From Streptomyces eurythermus (lineage in GTDB: Bacteria > Actinomycetota > Actinomycetes > Streptomycetales > Streptomycetaceae): a DNA stretch of 32,172 nucleotides. The notes beneath the pieces were generated by a model. It saw nothing but the letters and a program-made list of their open reading frames with translations, had not been told where the DNA came from and did no database searches. The position numbers and the translations under genes were made by a program. The stretch covers positions 1 through 32,172 of the forward strand of contig NZ_BMSK01000039.1 in the NCBI RefSeq assembly GCF_014649115.1, written 5' to 3'. Below, one piece after another: positions 22,131 through 30,265 of this stretch. Within the stretch, counting starts at the first letter, position 1. Each line of letters opens with the position of its first letter.

Positions 22131-24481
22131 GCGTATGGCGACGGGGACACCTCCTGGACGGGGGCCCCAGGAGCCCCGGCCGGCAACGACACCCGTAGCG
22201 TACCGGCCGGTTCGCACACGATCCGTCCCTCACCGGCGGCGACCTGCACCCGCAGGCGTTCGGCGACCGGGCCCAGGGCGGCCGCCCGGACCCCGGTCAC
22301 CGTGATCCGCAGGGTGCCGCGGCGGCGCCGCAGGGTCACCCGCGCCGGGCCCGGGTCGCCCGCGCCGAGCGCGGCCTCGACGATCCGGTACACCGACACC
22401 TGCGTGGACGGCGGCAGCCCCCGGGCGGCCTCGGGCAGCCCCCGCAGCCGTACGTCGCGGCCGGCCGAGCGCAGCGCCCCGCACAGCGCTTCGAGGTCGG
22501 CGACGGACGGCGACGGGGCCAGCGGCCCGCCGGGCCCGCCGTCGCCGCCGTCGTCCGCCAGACCGCGCAGCATCTCCCGCATCGCGGCCAGCGCCGCCCG
22601 GGCCGTGTCCGCGACCCCCGCCAAGTCGCCCCGGCCGGCCGTACCGACCAGCGCCCGGGTGTGCGACAGCACCGCCTCGCGCAACGTGGCCGCCAGCCGC
22701 TGCCGTTCGGCCTCGGCCGCCCGGTCCGCCTGCCACACAGAGCTGGCGAACGCGAAGTCGTCGTACGCCACCGCCCGTACCCGGCGGCGGCGCACCAGCA
22801 GACCGGCACCCCATACGGCGGTGAACACCGGGGCCAGCACCACGGACAGGAGGAACGACAGCAGCACGGCGTCGGCCGGGCCCGCCGGCTCGCCCGCCAC
22901 CATCCCGTCGGCGCACGCGAGCGCCGTCACGGCACCGGCCGCCCCGAGCGTGGTCACGACCGGCGCGGGCCAGGTGTGCCCGGCTCCCGGACCGTAGGCG
23001 GCGACCGCGTACACGGCCAGCGTCTCCGCGAACGTGCCGGCCACCAGGAGCTGCGCGACATGGGACGGCAGCGGCACCGCGACGACGGCCAACGCTCCCG
23101 GCCAGGCCGTCGCCAGCACCGCGCCGAACACCGCCCACGGGGCCCGCCTGCGCCACAGCAGCGGCAGCGCGCGCAGCACCAGCAGCCCGCACACCAGCAG
23201 CAGCTCCGGCAGCACGGCCCGGCGCGCGGCGCCCGGCCAGTCCTCCGTGACCGCCAGCACGCCCGCCACCGGCAGCAGCATCGCGGCCAGCATCAGCGCG
23301 GGATCGGCGAACCGCTGCTCCCGCAGGACGTCACGCCGCCAGCCGGTCCCCTCCGGCCGCCGCGCCGCGGCGGCGTCGGGCAGCGTCGCGCGCACCCGCC
23401 AGCCGCCCTCCGGTGTGGGACCGGCGGTCAGCTCGCCGCCGACGGCGGCGGCCCGCTCGCGCATCCCGGCCACGCCGCGTCCCGCGCCGAGCCCCCCGGC
23501 ACCCTGCGCGGTGACGCGCGGCGGCGCGTTCTCCACCGTCAGCTCCAGCAGCCCGTCCACCCGCCGGACGTCCACCCGGGCGGCGGCGCCGGGCGCGTAC
23601 CGCAGCGCGTTGGTCAGGGCCTCGCGGACGATGCCGTGCACCGCCTCGGCCGCCGGGCCCGCGAGGTCGTCCGGGATCCGCGCGGCGACCGGACGGCCCA
23701 GCCGGCCGAAGCCGGCGACAAGTTCCTCGATCCGCCCGCTCATCGGCCGGTGGTCCGGCCGGCCGGCGTCCCGCAGCACCCCCACGAGCCGTTGCAGCGC
23801 GGTGAGGGTCTCCGTGCCGGCGCGCTCGGCGAACGCCAGCGCCTCGGCGGACAGCTCGGGCCGGTCGTCGCGCAGCCGCAGTGCCGCGTCCACGGTCACC
23901 ACGACGGAGGTGAGGTGATGGGCGCTCACATCGTGCAGCTCCCGGGCCAGCCGCCGGCGCTCCTGGTCGCCCGCGAGGCGGCGGGCCTGCTCCGCCCCGG
24001 CCAGCCGCCGGGCGGCGGTCAGCCGGCCGGCGAGCCACCGGCGGCGGGCCTCGCCGAGCCCCGCGCACAGCACACAGGTGCCCAGCGAGATGGCCATCGT
24101 GGACAGCAGCGGGGCCCGCAGGCCCTCCGTCACCGCGGCCCCCGCCCACTCGACGCCCACCACGGCGGCCAGCGCGCGCACCATGACCGGCACCGGGCAG
24201 CGCACGGCGACGGAGTACAGGGCGATCAGCGAACCGGGGCCCGCATAGCCGTCCGGCCAGGCGAGCCCGCCGAGCACCCCGGCGGCCAGGGTGCCGGCCA
24301 GCGACCGCACCGGTGCGGTACGGCGCCACCCCAGCGCGGCCGTCTCCACGGCCAGCGCGCACACCACGGCGGCCAGGGCGAGCGGACCGGGGGTGCCGTC
24401 CGGGTACACCCCGGGCCACAGCAGGACGCCCTGCCCGGCCGCCAGCAGCAGGGGCAGCAGCCAGTTGCGTATCGTCTCCAT
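22127..24481 (-). CDS. fused sensor kinase: active NarX-type module plus degenerate second module
   Basis: About 784 residues. Part 1: four to five membrane segments (1-145), then a HisKA_3 region with phosphoacceptor His183 (ERRRLARELHDVSAHHL) and an HATPase domain with N-box REALTNALRYAPGA and G-box GAGRGVAGMRERAAAVGG. Part 2 (from about 395): another set of membrane segments, then ERQRLAATLREAVLSH, which aligns with the HisKA_3 motif but has Arg where His should be, and a reduced ATPase-like end (VYRIVEAALGAG, GTLRITVTGV). It looks like a tandem duplication whose second copy lost catalysis and now may sense or modulate. The ATG at 24479-24481 is divergent from the CPBP gene by 137 bp. It is coupled to the response regulator. 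Confidence 0.88.
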   Translation of the reverse strand: METIRNWLLPLLLAAGQGVLLWPGVYPDGTPGPLALAAVVCALAVETAALGWRRTAPVRSLAGTLAAGVLGGLAWPDGYAGPGSLIALYSVAVRCPVPVMVRALAAVVGVEWAGAAVTEGLRAPLLSTMAISLGTCVLCAGLGEARRRWLAGRLTAARRLAGAEQARRLAGDQERRRLARELHDVSAHHLTSVVVTVDAALRLRDDRPELSAEALAFAERAGTETLTALQRLVGVLRDAGRPDHRPMSGRIEELVAGFGRLGRPVAARIPDDLAGPAAEAVHGIVREALTNALRYAPGAAARVDVRRVDGLLELTVENAPPRVTAQGAGGLGAGRGVAGMRERAAAVGGELTAGPTPEGGWRVRATLPDAAAARRPEGTGWRRDVLREQRFADPALMLAAMLLPVAGVLAVTEDWPGAARRAVLPELLLVCGLLVLRALPLLWRRRAPWAVFGAVLATAWPGALAVVAVPLPSHVAQLLVAGTFAETLAVYAVAAYGPGAGHTWPAPVVTTLGAAGAVTALACADGMVAGEPAGPADAVLLSFLLSVVLAPVFTAVWGAGLLVRRRRVRAVAYDDFAFASSVWQADRAAEAERQRLAATLREAVLSHTRALVGTAGRGDLAGVADTARAALAAMREMLRGLADDGGDGGPGGPLAPSPSVADLEALCGALRSAGRDVRLRGLPEAARGLPPSTQVSVYRIVEAALGAGDPGPARVTLRRRRGTLRITVTGVRAAALGPVAERLRVQVAAGEGRIVCEPAGTLRVSLPAGAPGAPVQEVSPSPYA

Positions 24482-24618
24482 GTCGCCGACGAGCGTAAGG
24501 GCCGCGCCGTGCGGCGGGCACCGGCCCCGGGGTGGAGGCGCGTCCCCAACCAGGGGTAGAGACACCGCTCCTGCCGTGGGGCGATGGCACGGCTCCGGGT
24601 CTTTGGCAGGCTGACGGC

Positions 24619-25863
24619 ATGACACAGCCACCGCTCGCCGAGCAGCTCCCGTACCACCGTCTGGCCCATATCGCGCCGCGCCACCGGTGGTGGCGCCCGC
24701 TGCTCGGGACCCTGGTCGTGGCCGTGGGCTATGTGCTCGCCGTGCTCGTCCTCATGCTCTGCTTCCTGATTCTGGGCGTGGCCCTCGGGTACCCCGAGGA
24801 CGCCGACGGCTGGCCGGAGTTCGGCCCCGTCTCGGGCACCGCGCTGGACCTGCTGTCGATCGCGGTGGGCATACCCGTGCTGCTGCTGACCGTGCGCTGG
24901 ATCGGCCGGCGCCCGGCCGGCACGGTCTCCTCGGTCACCGGGCGGCTGCGGTGGCGCTGGCTCGGGCTGTGCGTGCTGACGGCCCTGCCGGTCCTCGCCC
25001 TGGCGATGGGCGCCATGTTCCTGCTGCCCTCGGACGGCGGCGAGGCGGACAGCCAGTGGGTGGGCTGGGCGGCCTTCGGGCGGGCCCTGGCCATGCTCGT
25101 CGTGCTGGTGCCGTTGCAGGCGGCGGCCGAGGAGTACGTCTTCCGTGGCTGGCTGACGCAGACGGCGGGGGCGTTCCTGCGTTCACCGTGGGCCGCGCTG
25201 GTGCCCCAGGCCGTGCTGTTCGCCGCTGCCCACGGCTGGGGTACCGCGTGGGGCTTCGCCGACCTGCTGGTGTTCGGGGTGTGCGCGGGGTGGCTGACCT
25301 GGCGGACGGGGGGCCTGGAGGCGTCCATCGCCCTGCACACCGTCAACAACCTCCTCGCCTTCGGTGTGTCGGCCGCCGTGGTGGACGGGCTCGCCAGCGA
25401 CGAGACCGCGGCCGACGCGGGCTGGCAGACGGTCGTGCTCGACGTCGCGGGCGTCGTGCTGTACACGGCGGCCGTGACGTGGTGGCTGCGCCGCCGCCGA
25501 CTGGACCGCACCGCCCCCGCGCCGCTGCCCCCGGCCCACCCGTACGGCGCGGCGCCCGGGCAGTGGCCGGTTCACCCGTACGGGCCGGTGCCCGGGACAT
25601 GGCCGGTTCACCCGTACGGTGCGGTGCCCGGGCAGTCGCCGGTTCACCCGTACGGTGCGATGCCCGGACAGGGTGTGATGCCCGGACAGGGTGTGATGCC
25701 CGGGCAGGGTGTGACGCCCGGGCAGTGGCCCGGTCACCCTGCGACCGGCGCCTCCGTGCCACCGTCCGGGACCGCCTACCCGGGGGCCGCCGCGCCCTGG
25801 CCGGGTACGGATCGTCCGGCCGGGCCGGCGGGCGCCGGGGAGGACACCTCGGGCACCAGGTGA
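24619..25863 (+). CDS. CPBP family intramembrane protease with repetitive tail
   Basis: About 414 residues. Seven or so membrane segments in the first 295 residues. The CPBP/Abi glutamic-protease motifs are present: EEYVFRGWL (EExxxR), LFAAAHGWG (catalytic His) and ALHTVNNLLAF (HxxxN). These enzymes cleave membrane or prenylated peptides and include bacteriocin self-immunity proteins; the target here is unknown. From residue about 300 the protein turns into a cytosolic Pro/Gly/His-rich tail with 12-residue repeats (HPYGxxPGxxPV) and then 6-residue repeats (MPGQGV). The start lacks a ribosome site; with CAGGCT seven bases before it, it may be leaderless. It is divergent from the kinase gene. 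Confidence 0.85.
   Translation: MTQPPLAEQLPYHRLAHIAPRHRWWRPLLGTLVVAVGYVLAVLVLMLCFLILGVALGYPEDADGWPEFGPVSGTALDLLSIAVGIPVLLLTVRWIGRRPAGTVSSVTGRLRWRWLGLCVLTALPVLALAMGAMFLLPSDGGEADSQWVGWAAFGRALAMLVVLVPLQAAAEEYVFRGWLTQTAGAFLRSPWAALVPQAVLFAAAHGWGTAWGFADLLVFGVCAGWLTWRTGGLEASIALHTVNNLLAFGVSAAVVDGLASDETAADAGWQTVVLDVAGVVLYTAAVTWWLRRRRLDRTAPAPLPPAHPYGAAPGQWPVHPYGPVPGTWPVHPYGAVPGQSPVHPYGAMPGQGVMPGQGVMPGQGVTPGQWPGHPATGASVPPSGTAYPGAAAPWPGTDRPAGPAGAGEDTSGTR
25537..25736 (+). repeat. 36-bp and 18-bp coding tandem repeats in the CPBP gene
   Basis: About four 36-bp units, each coding HPYG-xx-PG-xx-PV, are followed by 18-bp units coding MPGQGV (three copies with slight variation). Both unit lengths are multiples of three, so copy number can change without breaking the frame. 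The repeats encode a flexible, Pro/Gly/His-rich tail beyond the last membrane segment. Confidence 0.85.
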
Positions 25864-26115
25864 GTGGCGCACCGGTGGGTCCCCCGTCAGCCCATGGAGG
25901 TGGTGACGGCCCGCACTTCGGGGACTCGCGCGGGTGGTCACGGGCCACCGTGCGCGGCCCTTTGGCAGACATGACGCCGTGCGGTGTGGGTGGTGTGCGA
26001 GGGTGTGCGGTCGGCTGGTGGAAGATCGGTCCCGTGGGCGGAGCCGTGTCCTCTCCCGGGAGGTAGGCCCGCCCGTCGACCCGCAAGACACCTATGGGCA
26101 AAGGAAGTTGACGCC

Positions 26116-27012
26116 ATGACAGACACCCGCACCGTGACCGTCCTGGGCACCGGCATCATGGGGGCCGCGATGGCCCGCAACCTGGCGCGCGCCGGACACA
26201 CCGTGCGCGCCTGGAACCGGACCCGCGCCAAGGCCGAACCGCTCACCGCCGACGGCGTGCTGGTCGCCGGCACGCCCGCCGAGGCCGTCGAGGGCGCCGA
26301 CGTCGTGCTGACCATGCTCTACGACGGCCCGGCCGCCCTGGACGCCATGCGCGAGGCCGCCCCCGCACTGCGCCCCGGCACCGCCTGGGCGCAGTGCAGC
26401 ACCGCCGGCATCGAGGCCCTCGGCGACCTGGCGGCCTTCGCCGGCGAACACGGCCTGGTGTTCTTCGACGCGCCGGTGCTGGGCACCCGTCAGCCGGCCG
26501 AGGCCGGACAGCTCCTCGTCCTGGCCGCGGGCCCGGCCGGTCACCGGTCCGTGGTCGACCCGGTGTTCGACGCGATCGGCGGCCGTACCGTGTGGACCGG
26601 CGAGGACGGCACCGCCGGCACCGCGACCCGGCTGAAGCTGGTCGCCAACAGCTGGGTCGTCGCGGCCACCGCCGCCACCGGCGAGACGCTGGCCCTGGCC
26701 AAGGCGCTCGGCGTGGACCCGCAGGACTTCTTCGACGCCATCGCCGGCGGCCCGCTCGACATGGGCTACCTGCGCGCCAAGGCCCGGCTCATCCTGGACG
26801 GCGAACTGACGCCCGCTCAGTTCGCGGTGGCCACCGCCGTCAAGGACGCCCGGCTCATCGTCCGGGCGGGCGAGGAACACGGTGTGCGCCTGGACGTGGC
26901 CGCCGCGAGCGCCGCACGCCTGGAGCGCGCCGCCGCGCAGGGCCACGCCGACGAGGACATGGCCGCCGCCTACTTCGCCAGCTTCGGCGAAGCCGAGGCG
27001 CCGTTCGCCTGA
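26116..27012 (+). CDS. NAD(P)-dependent oxidoreductase, 3-hydroxyisobutyrate dehydrogenase family
   Basis: 298 residues. N-terminal Rossmann motif VTVLGTGIMGAAMARNLARA with WNRTRAKAEPL indicating NADP preference (basic residues after the second strand). Next come the substrate-side segment QCSTAGIEALGDLA and FFDAPVLGTRQPAEAGQL. The catalytic Lys is in TRLKLVANSW near residue 174, and the C-terminal all-helical domain follows. The family reduces or oxidises beta-hydroxyacids and includes glyoxylate/succinic semialdehyde reductases; the substrate is unknown. The ATG at 26116 has AGGAAG 8 bases upstream. No operon partner: the CPBP gene is 252 bp before it and the next gene converges. Confidence 0.9.
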   Translation: MTDTRTVTVLGTGIMGAAMARNLARAGHTVRAWNRTRAKAEPLTADGVLVAGTPAEAVEGADVVLTMLYDGPAALDAMREAAPALRPGTAWAQCSTAGIEALGDLAAFAGEHGLVFFDAPVLGTRQPAEAGQLLVLAAGPAGHRSVVDPVFDAIGGRTVWTGEDGTAGTATRLKLVANSWVVAATAATGETLALAKALGVDPQDFFDAIAGGPLDMGYLRAKARLILDGELTPAQFAVATAVKDARLIVRAGEEHGVRLDVAAASAARLERAAAQGHADEDMAAAYFASFGEAEAPFA

Positions 27013-27047
27013 GTGAGGGGCCCTGCGGGAGGCGGCCGGCTTCACTC
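27011..27047. terminator. bidirectional hairpin between converging genes
   Basis: GAGTGA at 27011-27016 pairs with TCACTC at 27042-27047, supported by GGCC/GGCC pairing inside. The structure spans both stop codons in the 29-bp gap between the dehydrogenase and the coiled-coil gene, so it could end both transcripts. Confidence 0.45.
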
Positions 27048-27716
27048 GGCGGGGTCGGCGCCTTCCGCCTTCTCGGCCGGCTCCGGCGCCGGTTCGGCGG
27101 CCACGGTGTAGAAGACGGACGAGCCCTGCTTGCTGCGGTGCGCGCCGTTGCGGGCCACGAGGTTCTCCAGAGTGGTCCGCACGACCTTCGTCTGCACCGC
27201 CCGCTCGGGGTACGTCCGGCCCAGCGCCTCGGCGACCTCCGCGGCGGAACGCGGCTCGTTCTGCTCGGCCAGATACCGGCGGACCAGTTCGACGAGCGTC
27301 GGCTGCGCGGGCTGCGTCGGCTGTGCGGGCTGTTGCTGTTCGGTCTGTGCGGGCTGTTCGGTCTGTGCGGGCTTCGCGGGGGCCTTCTTGGCCGCCGGCT
27401 TCCGGGCCGCCGGCTTCTTGGCGGCCTGCTTCTTCGTCCCCGGCTTCTTGGTGTCGGGGCGTCGGGCGCCGCCGCTCTTCCCGCGCGGAGCGGGAACCAC
27501 CGCGGCCGCGACCGGGGCCGGGGCCGCGATGCCGAGCGCCTGCTGCATGTTCAGCAGAATGGCGTGGTCGTGCTGGAGTGCGGCCAACCGCTCCTGCAAC
27601 GCGGCGATTTCCGCGGTGACGCGCTCCTGCTCCTTGACGTTCTGTTCTAGGTCCTTGGTCACCTGGCTGACGTACTGCGAGGCCAATTCGGTGACGGGCC
27701 CAGCGGTTTCCGGCAT
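27042..27716 (-). CDS. coiled-coil / H1-like linker / winged-helix protein
   Basis: 224 residues in three parts. Residues 17-60 form a coiled coil (VTKDLEQNVKEQERVTAEIA, ALQERLAALQHDHAILLNMQ). Residues 75-135 are disordered and Lys/Ala/Pro-rich like histone H1 tails (TKKQAAKKPAARKPAAKKAP, then Gln/Pro-rich). Residues 140-205 form a winged-helix-like domain (VELVRRYLAEQNEPRSAAEV, AEALGRTYPERAVQTKVVRT, ending SKQGSSVFYTV). A DNA-binding or nucleoid-associated role is likely but not shown. The ATG at 27714-27716 has GGAGG 5 bases upstream. The promoter region holds an inverted repeat at 27752-27769 and a TATCAT -10-like box. Confidence 0.85.
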   Translation of the reverse strand: MPETAGPVTELASQYVSQVTKDLEQNVKEQERVTAEIAALQERLAALQHDHAILLNMQQALGIAAPAPVAAAVVPAPRGKSGGARRPDTKKPGTKKQAAKKPAARKPAAKKAPAKPAQTEQPAQTEQQQPAQPTQPAQPTLVELVRRYLAEQNEPRSAAEVAEALGRTYPERAVQTKVVRTTLENLVARNGAHRSKQGSSVFYTVAAEPAPEPAEKAEGADPAE

Positions 27717-27751
27717 ATCTACCTCCGCTTGTGGTGCGACACCTGGATGAT

Positions 27752-27769
27752 ACGGGTGAGTTAACCCGT
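27752..27769. promoter_or_regulatory. inverted repeat ACGGGT-N6-ACCCGT before the coiled-coil gene
   Basis: ACGGGT (27752-27757) and ACCCGT (27764-27769) are exact inverse copies around GAGTTA. On the leftward strand it lies just before a possible -10 box (TATCAT, ending near 27746), between -35 and -10. Such a position fits an operator, perhaps for self-regulation by the winged-helix protein. Confidence 0.4.
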
Positions 27770-27937
27770 TCTCACCTTTCGTGACACATAGACACGGCGG
27801 TCGACCCTGGACCAGGGCCGCGACCTCCGGTGCCGACGAGGTCTCGTCGAAGCGGTGTCGGACGGCGAACTCCGGTGAGCGGGGCGGGACTTGGCCAGAC
27901 AGCCAGTAGATGTCGCAGTACTGGTGGTGGACCCGAT

Positions 27938-27966
27938 TCAGGGGCAGCCGGCTGCCTGGCTAGGAT
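27938..27966 (+). promoter_or_regulatory. near-leaderless promoter of the FG-GAP lipoprotein, with embedded palindrome
   Basis: TAGGAT (27961-27966) is a clear -10 box 8 bp before the ATG at 27975, so the transcript would start at or just before the start codon. The -35 is TTCAGG (27938-27943), 17 bp away. The spacer contains the 14-bp perfect palindrome GGCAGCCGGCTGCC (27943-27956), a possible operator. Confidence 0.55.
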
Positions 27967-27974
27967 GCCTGCCC

Positions 27975-28715
27975 ATGGCAACGCGCGGACACACCGGTAC
28001 TCCCCGGCCGGGGCGCCGTGCCCGCGTGGCCCTGGTCCTGGCCGGCCTGCTGCTGTGCGCCGGGTGCGAGGACTCCCTGGGGCAGCCCCCGCCGCGACCG
28101 GCCGGGCCCCCCGCCGTCGCCGCGTGCCTGACCGGCTCCGGGGACCTGATCGCCGACGTCGACAACGACGGCCGCCCGGACCGGATCACCGACCCCTCCC
28201 ACCACGGCGCCCGCCTGACCATCACCTTCGGCACCGGCTCGCGCCGCGAACGGACCGTACCGGCGCGGGGACTGGCCGACCGCCCGGGGAACCGGCAGCA
28301 GTATGTCCGCGCCGCCGTGGCGGACTTCGACCAGGACGGCTGGAGCGACCTGGTCGTGGTCGCCGGGCACATCCAGGGCGGCGACGACCCGGTCCCGCCC
28401 CGCGTGGCCGAACTGCGATTCGGTCCCTTCTCCGGCACCGGACGCAGCGGGCGCACCGTACGGCTCGACCTGGGCGCCACACAGGACATCGCGGTGGCCG
28501 ACTACGACCACGACCGGTATCCCGACCTGGCGGCCTACACCTACGCGGGCGACGGGGTGTATGTGTTCGAGGCCCGGCTCGGCGACCCGCGCACCGGACT
28601 GGGGGCCGGCACCGGCGCGTACACCACGGACGCGGGGGCCACCGGCCACCACCCGCCGGCCCGCCTCCCGCACGCCGGCCTGACACCGTTCTACCCGGGG
28701 TGCGGGGCGAGGTGA
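27975..28715 (+). CDS. FG-GAP/VCBS-like putative lipoprotein
   Basis: About 246 residues. The N-terminus (MATRGHTGTPRPGRRARVAL) leads to a hydrophobic core and LLLCAGC, a slightly off-consensus lipobox, so Cys-anchored export is likely. The mature part carries three Asp-rich calcium-binding loops spaced as in FG-GAP/VCBS repeats: DVDNDGRPDR, DFDQDGWSDLVVVAG and DYDHDRYPDLAAYT. These form incomplete beta-propeller blades, so the protein is probably part of a propeller or a dimer. Ligand unknown. The start is read as leaderless from the -10 box TAGGAT. Downstream, the DinB-like gene converges. Confidence 0.82.
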   Translation: MATRGHTGTPRPGRRARVALVLAGLLLCAGCEDSLGQPPPRPAGPPAVAACLTGSGDLIADVDNDGRPDRITDPSHHGARLTITFGTGSRRERTVPARGLADRPGNRQQYVRAAVADFDQDGWSDLVVVAGHIQGGDDPVPPRVAELRFGPFSGTGRSGRTVRLDLGATQDIAVADYDHDRYPDLAAYTYAGDGVYVFEARLGDPRTGLGAGTGAYTTDAGATGHHPPARLPHAGLTPFYPGCGAR

Positions 28716-28748
28716 CCTACCTGGAACCACCGGGAACTCGACGCGAAC

Positions 28749-29408
28749 TCACCCGAGGACAAGCGGGAGTCTCGCGGCCGGGTGGTCTCCGAGTTCGGTG
28801 CGTTCCGCGTCGGTCGGGGCCCGGCGGCCCGTACCGATCCGCAGCGCGTCCTCGTCCGCCCAGGACGCGGGGAAGGGTGCCCCGGCGATCTCCTCCAGCA
28901 TCCCGCGCGCCCGGGCGAGGCTCTCGGCGGGCGGTCGCCCGGCGTCGGGGAGGTGCGCGATCAGGTCCAGGTGGTGCAGGGTCCACTCCAGGACGTACGC
29001 CGAGAGGTAGTCGCCGGCGGTGAGGACCATGTCCTGGGTGCGCACCCGCAGTCCGGGATCGGCCAGCTCCGCCGCGCGCCCGGCGGCCGAACCGACGTCG
29101 TCCAGATGGAACTTGAGCAGTCCCGGGTCCTCGTAGGCGGCGGCCAGCCGGACCGTCAGCGCGTCCAGCGGGTCGTCGCCGGCCGGCGGTGTGTCCGTGA
29201 CGTGCCAGTAGGTCACCGCGTCGTGCGTCGGTTCGCCCGCCGCGGGTGTCACGAGGGTGATCAGTACGTCCTGGGCGTCGATGACCAGATGACACACCAG
29301 GTCCCGGACGAGCCAGCCGGCGCAGCCGGACGGCCGCGCGAAGTCCTCGTCGGCGAGCCGGGCCACGGCGGTGCGCAAGGCGGTCCAGGAGTGCTGGAAG
29401 AGGTCCAC
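28749..29408 (-). CDS. maleylpyruvate isomerase-like (DinB/MDMPI) mycothiol-dependent enzyme
   Basis: 219 residues. Four-helix DinB/MDMPI-type domain: FQHSWTALRTAVARLADEDF, RPSGCAGWLVRDLVCHLVID and YVLEWTLHHLDLIAHL. The histidine in LVCHLV and the E...HH of LEWTLHHLDL are in the positions of the metal ligands of this superfamily. Members use mycothiol or bacillithiol as cofactor, or act in related thiol-dependent steps. Substrate unknown. Start GTG 29408 lacks a ribosome site, but TAGCTT lies 6 bases before it, so it is probably leaderless. Confidence 0.8.
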   Translation of the reverse strand: MDLFQHSWTALRTAVARLADEDFARPSGCAGWLVRDLVCHLVIDAQDVLITLVTPAAGEPTHDAVTYWHVTDTPPAGDDPLDALTVRLAAAYEDPGLLKFHLDDVGSAAGRAAELADPGLRVRTQDMVLTAGDYLSAYVLEWTLHHLDLIAHLPDAGRPPAESLARARGMLEEIAGAPFPASWADEDALRIGTGRRAPTDAERTELGDHPAARLPLVLG

Positions 29409-29414
29409 CCCCGC

Positions 29415-29420
29415 AAGCTA
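29415..29420 (-). promoter_or_regulatory. -10 box of a leaderless transcript
   Basis: On the leftward strand TAGCTT ends 6 bases before the GTG start of the DinB-like gene. With no Shine-Dalgarno in the GC-rich spacer, leaderless translation is the simplest reading. No strong -35 is evident. Confidence 0.4.
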
Positions 29421-29583
29421 ACAGCGCGCGGTGGGGCGCTTCGACCGATTTACCGGGCCCTCTCCGCGCCGGCCGGTCGAATGCCGACGCGGATCCCCTC
29501 GGCATCGGCCGGCCCGTTGACGAGGCGGGCCCCGTCGGATCAGGCATGGCGGCGGTCATGACCGATCACCGGCGGTGCCCGGC

Positions 29584-30099
29584 TCAGAACGTCGCGTCGA
29601 CGAAGCCCAGTTTGCGGTTCATGGCGATCACGCCGGTGTTCGCGGGGTGGTGGAACGTCCGGACCGTGGTCGCCGCGCGCTCCCTGGCGAAGGCCAGCCC
29701 GAGGGTCTTCATGGCGATCGCGATGCCCCGGCCCCGGTAGGCGGCCCGTACCCCGGTCATCTCGTTGAAGACGAAGTCCGGGTGGACCGACGTGACCGCC
29801 AGACCGATCCACGCCTCACCGTCCAGGGCGATCACCACGCCGTGGGGGTCGTAACCGGCGGAGTCGAAACGGCGTTCGGTGTACTCCTCGTAGGAGTAGA
29901 ACTCCCCGCGCTCCGGGATGTCTGCCGAGCACTCCTTGTTCAACTCGTACAGGGCGCGCCGGTGTTCCGGTGTGTCGCCCAGCTCGGCGAGGGTGGCGAA
30001 GCGGATGCCCGCCGCACGGCAGCGCTCCACGTACGGCTGGAAGCGGGGCGCGTCGAACGCGGCGACGTCCAGTTCGAGCCTCACCCACTGGTTGGCCAT
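29584..30099 (-). CDS. GNAT family N-acetyltransferase
   Basis: 171 residues. The acetyl-CoA-binding motif A/B is clear: TGVRAAYRGRGIAIAMKTLG (RGRGIA as the pyrophosphate loop), then FARERAATTVRTFHHPANTG and MNRKLGFVDATF. The N-terminal half (PYVERCRAAGIRFATLAELG, HRRALYELNKECSADIPE, FYSYEEYTERRF) is the acceptor side, an arrangement seen in antibiotic or amine acetyltransferases. Acceptor unknown. The ATG at 30097-30099 has GAAGGGGA 4 bases upstream, and the promoter at 30132-30159 precedes it. Confidence 0.88.
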   Translation of the reverse strand: MANQWVRLELDVAAFDAPRFQPYVERCRAAGIRFATLAELGDTPEHRRALYELNKECSADIPERGEFYSYEEYTERRFDSAGYDPHGVVIALDGEAWIGLAVTSVHPDFVFNEMTGVRAAYRGRGIAIAMKTLGLAFARERAATTVRTFHHPANTGVIAMNRKLGFVDATF

Positions 30100-30131
30100 G
30101 CTGTCCCCTTCGTCGGCGCGATGCTCGCCTC

Positions 30132-30159
30132 ATCCTGGCACCTGGGTGGGCACGGACAA
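30132..30159 (-). promoter_or_regulatory. promoter of the acetyltransferase gene
   Basis: On the leftward strand TTGTCC (30154-30159) and CAGGAT (30132-30137) are separated by 16 bp, a good housekeeping-type pair for Streptomyces. The start point would lie near 30125, giving a leader of about 25 bases containing the ribosome binding site. Confidence 0.5.
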
Positions 30160-30265
30160 CAGGCGTTCGCGTACATGAACTTCGCACACGTGGGTGTACA
30201 TGTCATGTGAGGGTGTGCCAAGCTCGGCCGACTTCCTTCGAACACGGCGGAGTGGGAGGGCGAGC

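Noticed and set aside
30170..30215. Repeated TACATG/ACATGT words upstream of the GH88 gene
   Set aside because: The words do not form a clean symmetrical operator, and their spacing is irregular; the region could still hold the promoter, but nothing specific can be supported.
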